From assembly GCA_023145315.1 (NCBI GenBank), contig JAGLEA010000104.1, forward strand, positions 1 through 7,950: 7,950 bases of DNA, read 5' to 3'. The stretch comes from Psychrilyobacter sp. (GTDB taxonomy: Bacteria; Fusobacteriota; Fusobacteriia; Fusobacteriales; Fusobacteriaceae). The position numbers and the translations under genes were made by a program. Below, piece after piece: positions 6,957 to 7,950 of this stretch. Under the pieces are notes generated by a model, which did no database searches, was not told where the DNA came from, and was given only the letters and a program-made list of their open reading frames with translations. Positions within the stretch are counted from its first letter, which is position 1. Every line of letters starts with the position of its first letter.

Positions 6957-7562
6957 TTATTTTTTTATTGCAGGTTTCAACTCTTCTTTATTCTCTTCTT
7001 TGTCTTTATCTTTGTCTTTCAAAAGAATTTTTTTGATTGTTAAAGGTTCTGCTAGGTTTTCACCAAGATGAGGAGTGATAGCTTCTAACATATATGGAAA
7101 AAACTCTTTAAAATTATAAACAGAACTATAATAACTTACATATGATTTAACTTGTGGTTTAACAAACTCGACATTCTGATAGACTTTAGTTTCAATCCCT
7201 GTAAATGAGATGTAGTTATAGAATGCAGTAACTGTTTCTGAACCATCACTAGAATACTCACAGTCACCGTCAAAAAGAACGGTTTCTCTAAAAGGTTCTG
7301 TAGTTCCGTATGAAACAAAAAGTAATAAATCAGACTTAGCAGCACTTTTAGCTATTACAAGTCCATGAGATAGAAGAGCTTTTTTTATCTCCCCTTCATA
7401 GTAATCCGAATTTTCAGTATAGTAGCTAGAGTTAATTAGATAAACGGTTTTAGCTTTTTTTGTTAACTTATTTTTAGAGTTAACATTGACATCGATAGAG
7501 CTTTCACAACTAGTAAAAGTAAATACTATAATTGCCAAAAATAATAATTTTAATCTTTTCAT
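6957..7562 (-). CDS. Small predicted lipoprotein, possibly DUF4136-like
   Basis: A 201-residue protein starting at ATG 7562, with AGGAGG 6 bases upstream. Residues 1-18 are a lipoprotein signal peptide (MKRLK, hydrophobic stretch, then F-T-S-C with Cys19). The mature part starts near a Tyr/Ser-rich segment (VYLINSSYYTENSDYY), followed by EIKKALLSHGLVIAKSAAKSD and LLLFVSYGT. A helix that leads into 'xGL...ksDLLlfvsYg' is the pattern seen in DUF4136-type envelope lipoproteins, though I cannot confirm membership. The body contains one further Cys. The last 25 residues are highly charged (KDKDKDKEENKEE), probably a disordered tail. Function is unknown; it should sit in the envelope facing the periplasm. 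It appears monocistronic and shares its terminator with glmM. Confidence 0.8.
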   Translation of the reverse strand: MKRLKLLFLAIIVFTFTSCESSIDVNVNSKNKLTKKAKTVYLINSSYYTENSDYYEGEIKKALLSHGLVIAKSAAKSDLLLFVSYGTTEPFRETVLFDGDCEYSSDGSETVTAFYNYISFTGIETKVYQNVEFVKPQVKSYVSYYSSVYNFKEFFPYMLEAITPHLGENLAEPLTIKKILLKDKDKDKEENKEELKPAIKK

Positions 7563-7593
7563 AAAAAACCTCCTAAATTTATTGTTATTAAAG

Positions 7594-7620
7594 TCTATAT
7601 CTAAAAATATAAAAACACAA
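7594..7620 (-). promoter_or_regulatory. Weak candidate promoter for the small lipoprotein gene
   Basis: On the minus strand, TTGTGT (7620-7615) is followed after 15 bases by TATAGA (7599-7594), about 30 bases before the start codon. The spacing is shorter than the usual 17 and the region is extremely AT-rich, so this is a tentative call. Confidence 0.25.
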
Positions 7621-7789
7621 GTTAAATTTCACTAAAAAAAGGAAAACTCTATTATTTTCATATAACTTTAGTAGTAAAATTTATAGAGGAATAAAATATA
7701 GAACAACTGGAAATTGAGGAATTAACAATGCTATAGAATATGCATTAAATAGTACTAAAAACAGATGGATATTAGGAGATAAAATTTAA
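7613..7789 (+). pseudogene. Possible degraded gene tail (unidentified)
   Basis: One reading frame has no stop from 7613 to 7714, meets a single TGA at 7715-7717, then stays open to TAA at 7787-7789. From about 7682 its translation looks like real protein, not AT-rich noise: YRGIKYRTTGN, stop, then GINNAIEYALNS and KNRWILGDKI. There is no in-frame ATG and no ribosome binding site, so it cannot be an intact gene. The end lies 21 bases before the methyltransferase start, a normal within-operon distance, which fits a lost upstream neighbour. I do not recognise the family. It could also be chance, or simply the methyltransferase leader. Confidence 0.3.
7722..7750 (+). promoter_or_regulatory. Candidate promoter of the methyltransferase gene
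   Basis: TTAACA (7722-7727) and TTAAAT (7745-7750) are separated by 17 bases, giving a start of transcription near 7757 and a leader of about 55 bases. The -10 matches only four of six positions, so confidence is low. It would lie inside the possible gene remnant. Confidence 0.25.
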
Positions 7790-7810
7790 AAAATAAAAGG
7801 GGGAATAATA

Positions 7811-7950
7811 ATGTATAAGAATTTTTCGAAAGTATACGATGTAATGATGGAATATGCTAACTATGATGGGTGGAAAGAACTTGTGGAATCTAAGATAGTA
7901 AGATACGGAGAAACTCCTAAAACAGTTTTAGATCTAGGTTGTGGAACTGG
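7811..7950 (+). CDS. Class I SAM-dependent methyltransferase, N-terminal part (cut by the window)
   Basis: Only 46 complete codons are present and the frame is open to the right edge. Start is ATG at 7811 with AGGGGG (7798-7803) 7 bases upstream. The N-terminus MYKNFSKVYDVMMEY, then YDGWKEL, matches the common opening of YqeM-like class I methyltransferases (Y..FA..YD.LM...Y..W). SAM-binding motif I, VLDLGCGTG, begins at residue 39 and reaches the edge of the window. The methyl acceptor cannot be told from this fragment. It is separated from the convergent glmM/lipoprotein pair and probably belongs to a transcription unit that continues to the right. Confidence 0.85.
   Translation, partial: MYKNFSKVYDVMMEYANYDGWKELVESKIVRYGETPKTVLDLGCGT

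Noticed and set aside
7136..7345. Minus-strand 69-codon frame inside the small lipoprotein gene
   Set aside because: Overlaps a gene that has a signal peptide and a good ribosome binding site; a shadow in another frame.
1..7950. Search for mobile elements, CRISPR repeats, tRNA/rRNA, toxin-antitoxin or defence genes
   Set aside because: No spaced direct repeats, transposase, integrase, tRNA-like fold or defence domain was seen; the complete genes are housekeeping or plain lipoprotein genes with uniform base composition.

Overview
The window looks like an ordinary chromosomal segment from a low-GC (about 30% by eye), diderm, Fusobacterium-like bacterium. The reasons are the very AT-rich codon use (AAA, ATA, AGA, TTA), strong AGGAGG-type ribosome binding sites, lipoprotein signal peptides, a signal peptidase of the large Gram-negative type, and protein sequences that read like Fusobacteriaceae versions of their families. 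Genus is an inference from style; no rRNA or other marker is present to settle it.

Layout. (1) Positions 1-1426, minus strand: the first half of a lipoprotein-type M16C (PreP-like) zinc peptidase, running off the left edge. (2) 1427-1646: a divergent intergenic region with a good promoter for the peptidase gene and a -10-like box for the plus-strand genes. (3) 1647-6916, plus strand: six closely packed genes, probably one operon or two overlapping ones: lepB (signal peptidase I), a rimI-like acetyltransferase, a 147-residue protein of unknown function that begins at TTG, purB (adenylosuccinate lyase), a small Gx-transporter/Hpre_diP_synt_I membrane protein, and glmM (phosphoglucosamine mutase). 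(4) 6920-6951: a perfect hairpin with A and T tails that ends glmM and, read the other way, the convergent gene. (5) 6957-7562, minus strand: a small predicted lipoprotein that resembles DUF4136. (6) 7563-7810: an intergenic region that may hold the degraded tail of a lost gene. (7) 7811 to the right edge, plus strand: the start of a class I SAM-dependent methyltransferase, cut by the window.

Functionally the plus-strand cluster is housekeeping: protein export (LepB), protein N-terminal acetylation (RimI), purine synthesis (PurB) and the entry step to UDP-GlcNAc, and so to peptidoglycan and LPS (GlmM). I see no mobile element, CRISPR array, tRNA/rRNA, toxin-antitoxin or defence system, and nothing that amounts to a new biological system. 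The items most worth a second look are the unknown gene between rimI and purB (its C-terminus looks like a ParB dimerisation domain), the lipobox on a PreP-type peptidase, and the possible gene remnant upstream of the methyltransferase.
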